Part shown: positions 38,997-47,433 of the stretch, piece by piece
Numbering within the stretch: position 1 is the stretch's first letter
Layout of the letters: every line of letters begins with the position of its first letter
Assembly (NCBI GenBank): GCA_964540905.1
Contig: CAZIOS010000005.1
Coordinates: 1 to 64,000, forward strand
DNA length: 64,000 nucleotides
Reading direction: 5' to 3'
Source: VAYN01 sp964540905
GTDB taxonomy: Bacteria > Actinomycetota > Thermoleophilia > Solirubrobacterales > 70-9
Program-made: the position numbers and the translations under genes
The notes under the pieces: model-generated
Seen by the model: the letters and a program-made list of their open reading frames with translations, nothing else
Database searches by the model: none
What the model was told of the DNA's origin: nothing

Positions 38997-40016
38997 CTAG
39001 CCACTGATCAGCGCCGTGTGGAGACCATTGACGAGGCTCTTTGCCAGGCGGCGGCCGCCGCCGAAACGGAGCTGATCGATGTCGCCCTTGCCGACGGCGC
39101 TGAACCACTTGGTCGGCGAGCCGACCGCGTAGGTGCCGGGTTTCGGCTCCAGCCGCGAGGTGCAGGAGACGACCCTGCCGCGCTCGACGGTCACCGTCAC
39201 GCCGGCCGGGCGGCGGGCGAGCTCCCGGCCCGCTTCGACCTCGAGCAGGCAGGCTCCATCCGCCCCTTCCGGCAGCCCGACCAGCGGCGTCGCCAGCAGA
39301 AAGGCCGCCTCGATGTCGATCTGGGTCACCGGGGCCGTCTCCGGGCTCGTGTGGAGGTGCTCGCAGTGGCTCGCGGCCACCAACGGGCCGATCCCGCGCC
39401 GGCCCCAGTCGCTCAGCCCGTAGGGGGTTCCAGCGCCGCGACCGGGCTGAGCCTCGACCAGGCCCGCCAGCCGCATGCTCGAGAGGCGCCGCTCCAGCGC
39501 CGGGTAGGTGAGATCGGCGATCAGGCGATCGAGTTCGGTCAGCGACAGCGGCCGGCCGGCCAGGGCCCGCATCATCCGCGATCCCCAGCTGTCGACGAGG
39601 GCCTTGACCGCGCCTTTGGCGGCGGCGCTGTCGAGTGAGATCGGCCCGTCGGGGGCGCGGCTGAGCCAGGCGTCGAGGCGATCGCCGACGTAGAGCAGGT
39701 TCCGCCCCATCGCGGTCAGCTCGCTCTCCACCGCGTAGGGCATCCGCTGCGCCGGCCGCTTCGTCAGGGCGCCGATCTCGTCAAGGCGGGCCAGGTGTGC
39801 GCGCAGGGTGGTCTGCGCCGGCAGGCCGGTCGCTTTGCGCAGCTCGGCCAATCGCATCGGCCGCTCGCCGAGGGCGCGCAGGATGAGGAAGTTCAGCGGC
39901 GTCGCCAGGACCGAGAGCACCCATCCGCCGGCTCGCAGCCGGGCGCGCGACGGCGCCGTCGCCATTCCCGTTGCGACCGCTCCATCCTCGCTTGGGGCGT
40001 TTCCAGCGCTGACCAA
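38997..40016 (-). CDS. double winged-helix (HxlR/MarR-like) regulator
   Basis: This 339-residue protein has two winged-helix modules in tandem. The first (about 35-120: LNFLILRALGERPMRLAELRKATGLPAQTTLRAHLARLDEIGAL) and second (about 130-215: MMRALAGRPLSLTELDRLIADLTYPALERRLSSMRLAGLV) both look like HxlR-type HTHs. A C-terminal domain (about 230-339) of unknown function is Gly/Val-rich and may bind a ligand. The start is TTG at 40016, supported by AGGGAGG 9 nt upstream; an ATG at 39965 is weaker. A 7-bp dyad overlaps its probable promoter. Confidence 0.75.
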   Translation of the reverse strand: MVSAGNAPSEDGAVATGMATAPSRARLRAGGWVLSVLATPLNFLILRALGERPMRLAELRKATGLPAQTTLRAHLARLDEIGALTKRPAQRMPYAVESELTAMGRNLLYVGDRLDAWLSRAPDGPISLDSAAAKGAVKALVDSWGSRMMRALAGRPLSLTELDRLIADLTYPALERRLSSMRLAGLVEAQPGRGAGTPYGLSDWGRRGIGPLVAASHCEHLHTSPETAPVTQIDIEAAFLLATPLVGLPEGADGACLLEVEAGRELARRPAGVTVTVERGRVVSCTSRLEPKPGTYAVGSPTKWFSAVGKGDIDQLRFGGGRRLAKSLVNGLHTALISG

Positions 40017-40036
40017 AGCCGTGTACCTCCCTTGAC

Positions 40037-40066
40037 TCCAAGGTTATCAGAGGATTTTGCCTTGGA
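40037..40066 (-). promoter_or_regulatory. dyad in the promoter of the double wHTH regulator
   Basis: TCCAAGG (40037-40043) and CCTTGGA (40060-40066) form an inverted repeat with 16-bp spacing that brackets a TAACCT -10-like box on the minus strand. Autoregulation is inferred. Confidence 0.45.
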
Positions 40067-40081
40067 ATGTCCGCGGCGGTC

Positions 40082-41089
40082 TCAGCCGTAGCGCTGGTCG
40101 TCGCCGATCAGCTGGCGCAGCTTCGAGCGGTCGTGGCGGGCGTGGACGCGGCGGACGGTGCCCGAGCGCGAGCGCATCACCAGCGATTCGGTGGTGGCGC
40201 CGGGGCCGCGGTAACGGACCCCCTGCAGGACGTCGCCGTCGGTGACGCCGGTGGCGGAGAAGAAGACGTCCTCGCCGGAGCAGAGGTCGTCGGCCGTGAG
40301 CACCCGCTCGAGGTCGTAGCCGGCGTCGAGCGCCGCCTGGCGCTCGAGGTCGTCGCGCGGCCAGAGCCGACCCAGCAGCTGGCCGCCCATCGACTTCAAT
40401 GCGGCGGCGGAGAGGACGCCCTCGGGGGTGCCGCCGATCCCCCAGAGCAGGTCGACCGGGGAGCGTTCGCTGACCGCCAGCAGGGCGGCGGAGACGTCGC
40501 CGTCGCTGATCAGGCGGATGCGGGCGCCGGCCTCGCGGACTTCGCGCATCGCCTCCTCGTGGCGGGGGCGGTCGAGCATGACCACGATCACGTCGCCGAC
40601 GCTCTCGCCCTTGCGCGCGGCGATCAGCTTCAGCGTCTCCGGCAGCGGCCGGTCGAGGTCGAGCAGGTCGGCGATCTCCTCGCCGCCGGCCATCTTCTCC
40701 ATGTAGACGCAGGGGCCGGGGTCGAACATCGAGCCGCGCTCGGCGAGCGCGATCACCGCCAGGGCGCTGGGCATGCCGCGGGCGCAGAGCGTCGTCCCCT
40801 CCAGCGGGTCGACGGCGATGTCGACGACCGGCGGCGAGCCGTCGCCGATCTGCTCGCCGTTGAAGAGCATCGGCGCTTCGTCCTTCTCGCCCTCGCCGAT
40901 CACGACGACGCCGTCCATCGCGACCGAGTCGAGGACGAAGCGCATCGCGTCGACCGCGGCGCCGTCGGCGGCGAGCTTGTCGCCGCGGCCGACCCAGCGG
41001 GCGGCGGCGAGTGCGCCCGCCTCGGTCACCCGCACCAGCTCCAGCGCCAGGTTGCGGTCGGGCCTCGCCTGTGCGGCGCTCTCGGGCAT
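40082..41089 (-). CDS. glpX: class II fructose-1,6-bisphosphatase
   Basis: This 335-residue GlpX-type phosphatase converts fructose 1,6-bisphosphate to fructose 6-phosphate in gluconeogenesis. Metal- and phosphate-binding motifs are intact: GEGEKDEAPML, DIAVDPLEGTT, LISDGDVS and WGIGGTPEGV. Length is typical. Most actinobacteria use this class as their main FBPase. It is divergent from the LLM oxidoreductase gene with 27 bp between starts. Confidence 0.95.
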   Translation of the reverse strand: MPESAAQARPDRNLALELVRVTEAGALAAARWVGRGDKLAADGAAVDAMRFVLDSVAMDGVVVIGEGEKDEAPMLFNGEQIGDGSPPVVDIAVDPLEGTTLCARGMPSALAVIALAERGSMFDPGPCVYMEKMAGGEEIADLLDLDRPLPETLKLIAARKGESVGDVIVVMLDRPRHEEAMREVREAGARIRLISDGDVSAALLAVSERSPVDLLWGIGGTPEGVLSAAALKSMGGQLLGRLWPRDDLERQAALDAGYDLERVLTADDLCSGEDVFFSATGVTDGDVLQGVRYRGPGATTESLVMRSRSGTVRRVHARHDRSKLRQLIGDDQRYG

Positions 41090-41104
41090 CGGCGCCGCAG
41101 GCTA

Positions 41105-41110
41105 TAGGGT
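41105..41110 (+). promoter_or_regulatory. candidate -10 box (TAGGGT), leaderless start
   Basis: TAGGGT, inside TATAGGGT, ends 6 nt before the GTG start at 41117. The same spacing and hexamer are found before the SDR gene at 44263. Confidence 0.4.
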
Positions 41111-41116
41111 CGTTGG

Positions 41117-42052
41117 GTGGACGCGCGTTGGGGAATGACGTTGCCGCTGCCGGGACTTTCGCTGGCCGATCACGAGGAGTACGTGAAGCGAGCCGAGGCG
41201 CTCGGCTACACCGACCTCTGGAGCGGTGAGACCGCCGGCCCCGACGGCTTCACGCCGCTGGCCCTGAGCGCCGCCTGGACCGAGCGCGCCCGGCTCGGGA
41301 CCGGGATCGTCGGCGTCTTCCAGCGCGGCCCGGCGCTGCTGGCCCAGGAGGCGGCGGCGCTCGCCGGCGCCTCGCGCGGGCGCTTCGTGCTCGGCATCGG
41401 CTCCTCCTCGGACCGCATCGTCGAAGGCTGGAACGGGATCCCCTTCGAGCGGCCGCTGAGCAAGGTGCGGGAGACGCTCGACTTCCTTCAGACCGCGCTC
41501 GCCGGCGAGCGCACCGCGAGCGGCTTCAAGCTCGAAGCGCCGCCGGCGCAGCGGGTGCCGATCGTGCTGGCGGCGCTGCGCGGCAAGATGCTGGAGCTGG
41601 CGCTGGAGCGCGCCGACGGCGCCTTCACCAACTTCCTGCCGCTGGGCGGCCTGCCGAAGGTCGCCGCCCAGCTGGCCGAGGCGCCGGCGGGCTTCGAGTT
41701 GCTCTGCCGCTTCTTCTGCCTGCCCGGCGAGCGCGAGGCGGTCGAGCCGCTGGCCCGCTTCATGTTCTCCTCCTACATCACCGTCCCCGTCTACACCGCC
41801 TTCTACCGCTGGCTCGGCTACGGCGAGCAGATCGAGCCGATGCTGGCCGCATGGGAGGCCGGCGATCGCCAGGCGGCCGCGGCGGCGGCGCCCTGGGAGG
41901 TGATCGAGGAGATGTTCCTGTTCGGGACGCCGGAGCAGATGAAGGAGCGGCTCGCCGCCTTCGTCGAGGGCGGCATCACGCTGCCGATCCTGACCCCGAT
42001 CGTCACTCCCGACAAGCTCGGCGAGACGATCGCCGCGCTGGCCCCGGCCTGA
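41117..42052 (+). CDS. LLM-class (F420-dependent-type) oxidoreductase
   Basis: This 311-residue TIM-barrel protein is of the bacterial luciferase-like family that in actinobacteria usually uses F420. Typical segments are MTLPLPGLSLADHEEYVKRAEALGYTDLWSGE, the cis-peptide region ARLGTGIVGVFQRGPALLAQEAAAL, and RFVLGIGSSSDRIVEGWNG. The substrate cannot be predicted. It lies between glpX and egtD and converges on egtD with a 10-bp gap. The start is GTG, probably leaderless. Confidence 0.85.
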   Translation: MDARWGMTLPLPGLSLADHEEYVKRAEALGYTDLWSGETAGPDGFTPLALSAAWTERARLGTGIVGVFQRGPALLAQEAAALAGASRGRFVLGIGSSSDRIVEGWNGIPFERPLSKVRETLDFLQTALAGERTASGFKLEAPPAQRVPIVLAALRGKMLELALERADGAFTNFLPLGGLPKVAAQLAEAPAGFELLCRFFCLPGEREAVEPLARFMFSSYITVPVYTAFYRWLGYGEQIEPMLAAWEAGDRQAAAAAAPWEVIEEMFLFGTPEQMKERLAAFVEGGITLPILTPIVTPDKLGETIAALAPA

Positions 42053-42062
42053 GCGCGGGCGC

Positions 42063-43031
42063 TCAGGCTGTCCGCGCCAGGCTCAGCGCGTAGTCGCCGG
42101 CGGTGTCGGTGAACCAGCCGCACATCTCCAGCCCCGCCCCAGCGTAGACCGACTCCAGCCGCTCGCGGGTGAACTTGGTCGAGATCTCGGTCCGCATCTC
42201 CTCGCCGCTGGTGAAGGCGATCTCGAGGTCGAGGCCGTCGATCCGCACCTCCTGGTCGGCGAGCGAGCGCAGGCGGATGTCCATCCGCTCGGCCTCGGCG
42301 TCGTAGCGGGCGACGTGCTCGAAGGCGTCGAGGTCGAAGTCGGCGCCGAGCTCGCGGTTGAGCACCTCGAGCACGTTCTTGTTGAACTCGGCGGTGACCC
42401 CGGCGGCGTCGTCGTAGGCGGCCTCGAGGCGGGCGCTGTCCTTGATCAGGTCGGTGCCGAGCAGGAGCCGGTCGCCCGGGCCCAGCAGTGCCGCGATCCG
42501 CTCCAGGAAGGCGTGGCGCTGGCGCGGGTAGAGGTTGCCGATGGTGCCCCCGAGGAAGGCGATCATCCTGCCGCCGGCGCCGGCCGGGATCCGCTCCAGG
42601 TGCTGCTCGAAGTCGCAGACGAGGCCGCGGACGTCGAGGCCGGGGTACTCGTCAACCAGCAGGGCGGCGGTCTGGTGGGTGATCTCCTCGGAGATGTCGA
42701 CCGGGACGTAGGTCTCGAGGCTGCCGGCGTCGCGCATCGCGCTCAGCAGGTGGCGGGTCTTCGCCGCCGAGCCGGAGCCGAGCTCGACCAGGGTCCCGGG
42801 CCGGCCGGCCGCGGTGAGGATCTCGGCCGAGCGGGCGGCGAGGATCTCGCGCTCGGCCCGGGTCGGGTAGTACTCGGGCAGCTCGGTGATCCGCTCGAAC
42901 AGCAGCGAGCCGCGCTCGTCGTAGAAGTATTTCGGCGCCAGCTCCTTCGGGTAGGCGCAGAGGCCGGCGCGGACGTCGCGGGCCATCGTCGCGGCGGCGT
43001 CGGCGTCGAGGTGGACGTCGATCGCGATCAT
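42063..43031 (-). CDS. egtD: L-histidine N-alpha-methyltransferase EgtD
   Basis: This 322-residue enzyme trimethylates histidine to hercynine with SAM, the first step of ergothioneine synthesis. Landmarks are YFYDERGSLLFERITELPEYYPTRAEREIL, SAM motif LVELGSGSAAKTRHLL, PVDISEE, and FLGGTIGNLYPRQRHAFL, plus the C-terminal histidine pocket ISTKFTRERLE. Its ATG overlaps the egtB stop (ATGA), giving an egtB-egtD operon. Length matches the family. Confidence 0.95.
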   Translation of the reverse strand: MIAIDVHLDADAAATMARDVRAGLCAYPKELAPKYFYDERGSLLFERITELPEYYPTRAEREILAARSAEILTAAGRPGTLVELGSGSAAKTRHLLSAMRDAGSLETYVPVDISEEITHQTAALLVDEYPGLDVRGLVCDFEQHLERIPAGAGGRMIAFLGGTIGNLYPRQRHAFLERIAALLGPGDRLLLGTDLIKDSARLEAAYDDAAGVTAEFNKNVLEVLNRELGADFDLDAFEHVARYDAEAERMDIRLRSLADQEVRIDGLDLEIAFTSGEEMRTEISTKFTRERLESVYAGAGLEMCGWFTDTAGDYALSLARTA

Positions 43032-44140
43032 GCGTCCCTCGCGCAGCGCAGGCCGGCGAAGATCTGGCGGCGCTGGGGCAGGTCCCAGTTGCGGAAGCTG
43101 GGCCGGGCGACGCTGGGGTGGGTCGCCCAGGAGGCGCCGCGCAGGACCTTGTGCTCGTTGCCGAAGAAGGGTTCGGAGTACTCGCGATAGGGGAACGCCG
43201 CGAAGCCGGGGTAGGCGATGAAGTCGGATGAGGTCCACTCCCAGGCGCGCCCGACCGCGTCGAGGCCAGGCCGGGCCGCCTCCCACTCGTGCTCGCTCGG
43301 CAGCCGCTTGCCGGCCCAGCGGGCGAAGGCGTCGGCCTGGTGCCAGGAGACGTGGGTCAGGGCCTGGCCGGGGTCGATCGGCGCCTTGCGGCCCATCGCG
43401 GTACTGAGCCAGCCGCCGTCGCCGTCGCGCTCCCAGTAGCTCGGCGGCGCGGCGCCGGTCTCCTCCATGAAAGCGGTATACGTGGCGTTGCTGACCGGGG
43501 TTCGATCGATCTCGAAGGCGGCCAGCTCGACCGTGTGGCGGGGGCGCTCGTTGTCGTAGGCGAAGCCGCGGGCGGGGGCGCCGATCGGGTGCTCGCCGGC
43601 GGCGAAGGGGAGCATCCGCGGCTGGGCGGGGAGCGGCTCGGCCGCGAACGCCGTCGCGGTCAGCGGCGACTCGTAGCCGTCGAGGAGCTGCAGCAGCTGC
43701 AGCATCGTCTCGTTGTGCTGCAGCTCGTGGGCCAGCAGCATCTCGTAGACGAAGCCTTCCCGCAGCAGCGGGTCCTCGGCCCCGGGGCCGATCTCGACCG
43801 TGTCGAGCACCTCGAGCGCGCGCTCGCGCACGTCGGCCATGTAGGCGCGCAGCTCGGCGTCGCGCAGGATCGGCAGCTCGCCGCGGGTGCGGCGCGGGTT
43901 CTCGATCGCGTCGTAGAAGCGGCCGAGCTCGCCGCGCAGGGGCTCGCGGCTGCCGATCGTCCGCACCAGCCAGAGCTCCTCGAAGTTGGCGATGTGGCCG
44001 AGGTCCCAGGCCAGCGGGCTGAGGATCGGCGAGTAGACGCGGTTGAGCTGCTCGTCGTCGAGCGGCTCGATCAGCTCCAGGGTCCGCTGCCGCGCCTCGG
44101 CGAGACGTTCCGTAATCGCAGCCTTGGAGCTTGCCGTCAC
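43028..44140 (-). CDS. egtB: hercynine oxygenase (sulfoxide synthase) EgtB
   Basis: This 370-residue non-haem iron enzyme joins hercynine to a thiol donor (gamma-glutamyl-cysteine or cysteine) with O2. The DinB-like N-terminal domain provides the iron ligands His49 (LGHIANFEE), His138 and His142 (AHELQH). The C-terminal FGE-sulfatase domain has VSWHQADAFARWAGKRLPSEHEWEAA, WEWTSSDF, and VLRGASWATH. It is shorter than mycobacterial EgtB (about 420). No egtA, egtC or egtE is adjacent, so the thiol donor is uncertain. The start is GTG 44140. Confidence 0.94.
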   Translation of the reverse strand: MTASSKAAITERLAEARQRTLELIEPLDDEQLNRVYSPILSPLAWDLGHIANFEELWLVRTIGSREPLRGELGRFYDAIENPRRTRGELPILRDAELRAYMADVRERALEVLDTVEIGPGAEDPLLREGFVYEMLLAHELQHNETMLQLLQLLDGYESPLTATAFAAEPLPAQPRMLPFAAGEHPIGAPARGFAYDNERPRHTVELAAFEIDRTPVSNATYTAFMEETGAAPPSYWERDGDGGWLSTAMGRKAPIDPGQALTHVSWHQADAFARWAGKRLPSEHEWEAARPGLDAVGRAWEWTSSDFIAYPGFAAFPYREYSEPFFGNEHKVLRGASWATHPSVARPSFRNWDLPQRRQIFAGLRCARDA

Positions 44141-44195
44141 CTCAGTGGCGATACGAAGACCCTATAGAGGTCGGATTACCGGGATCTGAACTGGC

Positions 44196-44239
44196 GTGTC
44201 TGAGCTTTCGGGGTCTATTGCACCCGAAAACTCAGACAC
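44196..44239. promoter_or_regulatory. 16-bp interrupted dyad between egtB and SDR genes
   Basis: GTGTCTGAG (44196-44204) pairs with CTCAGACAC (44231-44239), and TTTCGGG (44206-44212) pairs with CCCGAAA (44223-44229). The right arm covers the expected -35 region of the SDR promoter. It is most likely an operator; a transcribed hairpin is also possible. Confidence 0.55.
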
Positions 44240-44250
44240 CCCCTCTCGAT

Positions 44251-44256
44251 TAGGGT
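44251..44256 (+). promoter_or_regulatory. candidate -10 box (TAGGGT) of the SDR gene, leaderless
   Basis: TAGGGT ends 6 nt before the ATG at 44263, and no ribosome-binding site is present. Confidence 0.42.
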
Positions 44257-44262
44257 GGTTCG

Positions 44263-45024
44263 ATGGATGTCAGGGGGGCGGGAGCGCTGGTCGCCGGCGG
44301 GGCCTCGGGGCTCGGCGCCGCGAGCGCGCGGGCGCTGGCCGCGGCCGGGGCGCGGGTGACGATCGCCGACCTCGACGCCGAGCAGGGCGAGGCGCTGGCG
44401 GCCGAGATCGGCGCCGAGTTCCTCCCCGCCGACGTCACCGACGCCGAGGCGGTCGGGACGGCGGTGGAGCGCGCCGCGGCGGCCGACGGCGGCCTGCGGG
44501 TGTCGGTCTGCTGCGCCGGCATCGGCTGGGCCGAGCGGCTCAGCCACAAGCGCGGCCCCCACAGCCTCGAGTACTTCGCCAACGTGGTCCAGGTCAACCT
44601 GATCGGCAGCTTCAACGTGCTGCGGCTGACGGCGGCGGCGATGAGCGAGAACGAGCCCGACCAAGAGGGCGAGCGCGGGGTCTGCGTCAACACCGCCTCG
44701 ATCGCCGCTTACGACGGCCAGATCGGCCAGATCGCCTACGCCGCCTCCAAGGGCGGCATCGTCGGCATGACCCTGCCGGCGGCGCGCGACATGGCCTCGC
44801 GCGGGGTGCGGGTGACGACGATCGCCCCCGGCCTCTTCGACACGCCGCTGCTGGCGGCGCTGCCGGAGGACGCCCGCAGCGCGCTCGGCGCCGGCATCCC
44901 CTTCCCCTCACGGCTCGGGCGCCCGGAGGAGTACGCCCAGATGGTGCTGGCGATCGTCGCCAACCCGATGCTGAACGGCGAGACGATCCGCCTCGACGGC
45001 GCCCTGCGGATGCCGCCCAAGTAG
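44263..45024 (+). CDS. short-chain dehydrogenase/reductase (3-hydroxyacyl-CoA dehydrogenase-like)
   Basis: This 253-residue SDR has the cofactor motif GGASGLGAASA (about 12-22) with Asp36 in IADLDAEQ indicating NAD(H). NTASIAAYDGQIGQIAYAASKGG holds catalytic Ser, Tyr and Lys. The FDTPLLAALPEDAR loop and the final MLNGETIRLDGALRMPP closely follow the type II 3-hydroxyacyl-CoA dehydrogenase (HSD17B10) subgroup. A role in fatty acid or steroid-like acyl-CoA breakdown is likely. It is a single gene with its own operator-like dyad. Confidence 0.88.
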   Translation: MDVRGAGALVAGGASGLGAASARALAAAGARVTIADLDAEQGEALAAEIGAEFLPADVTDAEAVGTAVERAAAADGGLRVSVCCAGIGWAERLSHKRGPHSLEYFANVVQVNLIGSFNVLRLTAAAMSENEPDQEGERGVCVNTASIAAYDGQIGQIAYAASKGGIVGMTLPAARDMASRGVRVTTIAPGLFDTPLLAALPEDARSALGAGIPFPSRLGRPEEYAQMVLAIVANPMLNGETIRLDGALRMPPK

Positions 45025-45027
45025 GTC

Positions 45028-45981
45028 TCAGTCGGTGCCTTCGGCCTCGGGATCGCGCCAGACGCGCTTGCGCCAGGGCGGGCTGATCGCGAAGCGGGCG
45101 GTGCTGGTGGCGGCGACCGGCTCCAGCGGCACCAGGTGGACGCGGCGGCCGGGGGTGAAACGGTCGGTGTGCGGGAGGCCGATCGCGTCGCCGGCGTGGC
45201 TGCCGCCGGCGACCAGCAGCAGGTGGGTCTCGGGGCCCCAGCCGTTCTCGGCGCGGGCGCCGAGCGCTTCGGCGGCGTCCCTGAGCGGGTCGATGCCGGC
45301 GTCGGAGCCCCAGTTGGCGGTGCTGCGAGCGTAGTTGTAGCCATCGTGGGAGGAGGCCCGCTCGTCGGCCTCGCCGTCGGGGCCGAGGCGGATCTCGACC
45401 CCCTCCCAGTCGTCGCGGTGGTAGCCCGCCGCGCCGACGACGGGGAGGTCGCGCAGGGTGGCGGAATCGGCGTAGTAGGTGAAGTACTCGAGGTAGAGGT
45501 TGCCGGCGCGCTCGCCGGAGCAGTCGGCGCCTTCCGCTTCGGTCTGGGCCGCCGTGGCGGCACGGCAGTCGACGACGTGGACGAAGACCGTGACCGGCAG
45601 GCCGGCGTCGGTGCGGTGCACGAGGCCGCGGGCGGAGCCGTCGCCGCAGGCGCTGCTGCGGCAGTGGCGGAAGTCGACCGGCAGCGCCCGCGACCCCCGC
45701 TCGAAGCCGAGCAGCGGCATGTGCCGGCGCACCAGCGCCCCGACTTCGCTGCCGTAGGCGGCGATCAGCGCCGGCTCGTCGCCGCAGCCGTCGGCGAGCG
45801 CGGCGGCGCAGAGCAGCCGCGAGGCGAGCGCCCGCGCCAGCGGCGCCCCCGGCACCCGCACCCCGGCCGCAACCAGGCCGACCAGCAGCAGCGCGACGAC
45901 GCCCAGCGTCCCCACCCACTCGACCGTCGACTGCCCGCGCTCCGCCCGCATGCCGCAGTCAAGGCACGGGCGTCCCGGCAT
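45028..45981 (-). CDS. secreted/anchored protein with TadE-like N-terminus, unknown function
   Basis: This 317-residue protein begins with a short cytoplasmic peptide, then RGQSTVEWVGTLGVVALLLVGLVAAG, the GQ(S/G)TVEW start and helix found in TadE/F-type pseudopilins. The rest is a soluble outside domain with several cysteines (FRHCRSSACGD, VVDCRAA, ADCSGER) and a Trp/His/Asp-rich region (YHRDDWEGVEIRLGPDG, HDGYNYARS). I know no family for it. The start could be 45981 (after GGGGGAG, close spacing) or 45951. It follows pntB by 9 bp, so it may be cotranscribed. Confidence 0.65.
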   Translation of the reverse strand: MPGRPCLDCGMRAERGQSTVEWVGTLGVVALLLVGLVAAGVRVPGAPLARALASRLLCAAALADGCGDEPALIAAYGSEVGALVRRHMPLLGFERGSRALPVDFRHCRSSACGDGSARGLVHRTDAGLPVTVFVHVVDCRAATAAQTEAEGADCSGERAGNLYLEYFTYYADSATLRDLPVVGAAGYHRDDWEGVEIRLGPDGEADERASSHDGYNYARSTANWGSDAGIDPLRDAAEALGARAENGWGPETHLLLVAGGSHAGDAIGLPHTDRFTPGRRVHLVPLEPVAATSTARFAISPPWRKRVWRDPEAEGTD

Positions 45982-45990
45982 TCTCCCCCG

Positions 45991-47433
45991 TCAGAGGCTC
46001 TGAATCTCCGCCGCGATCTCCGCCGCGGCCTTTTTTGCGTCGTCGAACAGCATCGAGGTGTTCGGTTCGTAGAAGAGGCCGTTGTCGATGCCGGCGAAGC
46101 CGGGGCTGAGCGAGCGCTTGATCACGATCACCTCGTTGGCCTCGCTGACTTCGATGATCGGCATCCCGGCGATCGGGCTGTCGGGGTCGTTTTTCGCCGC
46201 CGGGTTGGTGACGTCGTTGGCGCCGATGACGACGGCGACGTCGGTGCGCGGCAACTCGGGGTTGATCTCGTCCATCTCCTTCAGCTGCTCGTAGGGCACG
46301 TCGGCCTCGGCCAGGAGGACGTTCATGTGGCCGGGCATGCGGCCGGCGACCGGGTGGATCGCGTAGCTGACGGTGACGCCGCGCGCCTCGAGCTCGTTCG
46401 CCATCTCCTTCACCGCGTGCTGGGCCTGGGCGACGGCGAGGCCGTAGCCGGGGACGATCACGACGGTGTCGGCGTAGGCGAGCTTGATCGCCGCGTCCTG
46501 GGCGCCGATCGAGATGTGCGGCCGCTCCTCGCCGCTGGTCGCGGCGCCGCCGGCGGGGGCGCCGCCGAAGCCGGCGAAGAGGATGTTGGCGACCGAGCGG
46601 TTCATCGCCGTCGCCATCTCCAGGGTGAGGATCGTGCCCGAGGAGCCGACCAGGGTGCCGGCGACGATCAGCGCCACGTTGTCGAGGGCGAAACCGGCGG
46701 CCGCGGCGGAGAGGCCGGTGAAGGCGTTCAGCAGCGAGATCACGACCGGCATGTCGGCGCCGCCGATCGGCAGCACGACGAGGTTGCCGAGGATCGCCGC
46801 GGCGATCAGGATGCCGATGAAGAGGCCCTGCGAGGGATCGCCGTTGTTGACGGCGATGTCGACGCAGGCGGCCAGGATCGCGAGCAGCAGCGCCCCGTTG
46901 ATCAGCTGCTGGCCGGGAATCGCCAGCGGCCGGGTCGGGATCAGGTCCTGGAGCTTGGCGAAGGCGATGTTCGAGCCCCAGAAGGAGACCGAGCCGACGA
47001 CCGCGGCGAGCAGGGTCGGGATCAGCTCTTCGAGCGGGATGTCGCCGCCGACGGAGATCCCGTGGCGGAGCTCGGACCAGGCGATCAGGGCGACGGCGCC
47101 GCCGCCGACGCCGTTGTAGAGGGCGACCATCTGCGGCATCTCGGTCATCTGCACGCGGACCGAGGCGACGAAGCCGATTGCCGAGCCGACCCCGAGCCCG
47201 ATCACGATCAGGCCCCAGTTGCCCATCCCGTCGAGCAGCAGCGTGGTGACGACGGCGATGCCCATGCCGACGGCGGCGACCATGTTGCCCTGCTTGGCGG
47301 TGGTCGGGTGGGTGCCGCGTTTGATCCCGATGATGAAGAGCGAGAAGGCGACTATGTAGAACGCCGTGGCGGCGTCGCCGCCCGGCTTCAGAACCCCATA
47401 AGGAATTTGGGACAGGACGCCGGCCACGTTCAT
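45991..47433 (-). CDS. pntB: NAD(P) transhydrogenase subunit beta
   Basis: This 480-residue protein has about nine transmembrane helices (domain II) followed by the NADP-binding domain III (about 300-480) with VIVPGYGLAVAQAQHAVKEMA, IHPVAGRMPGHMNVLLAEADVPY and GANDVTNPAAKNDPDSPIAGMPIIEV. With PntAA/PntAB it couples hydride transfer from NADH to NADP+ with proton movement and so supplies NADPH. Its ATG overlaps the pntAB stop by 4 nt. Confidence 0.96.
   Translation of the reverse strand: MNVAGVLSQIPYGVLKPGGDAATAFYIVAFSLFIIGIKRGTHPTTAKQGNMVAAVGMGIAVVTTLLLDGMGNWGLIVIGLGVGSAIGFVASVRVQMTEMPQMVALYNGVGGGAVALIAWSELRHGISVGGDIPLEELIPTLLAAVVGSVSFWGSNIAFAKLQDLIPTRPLAIPGQQLINGALLLAILAACVDIAVNNGDPSQGLFIGILIAAAILGNLVVLPIGGADMPVVISLLNAFTGLSAAAAGFALDNVALIVAGTLVGSSGTILTLEMATAMNRSVANILFAGFGGAPAGGAATSGEERPHISIGAQDAAIKLAYADTVVIVPGYGLAVAQAQHAVKEMANELEARGVTVSYAIHPVAGRMPGHMNVLLAEADVPYEQLKEMDEINPELPRTDVAVVIGANDVTNPAAKNDPDSPIAGMPIIEVSEANEVIVIKRSLSPGFAGIDNGLFYEPNTSMLFDDAKKAAAEIAAEIQSL

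Noticed and set aside
38674..39000. 108-codon open frame after yihY
   Set aside because: It starts inside the terminator hairpin, has no domain, and includes the 22-bp palindrome.
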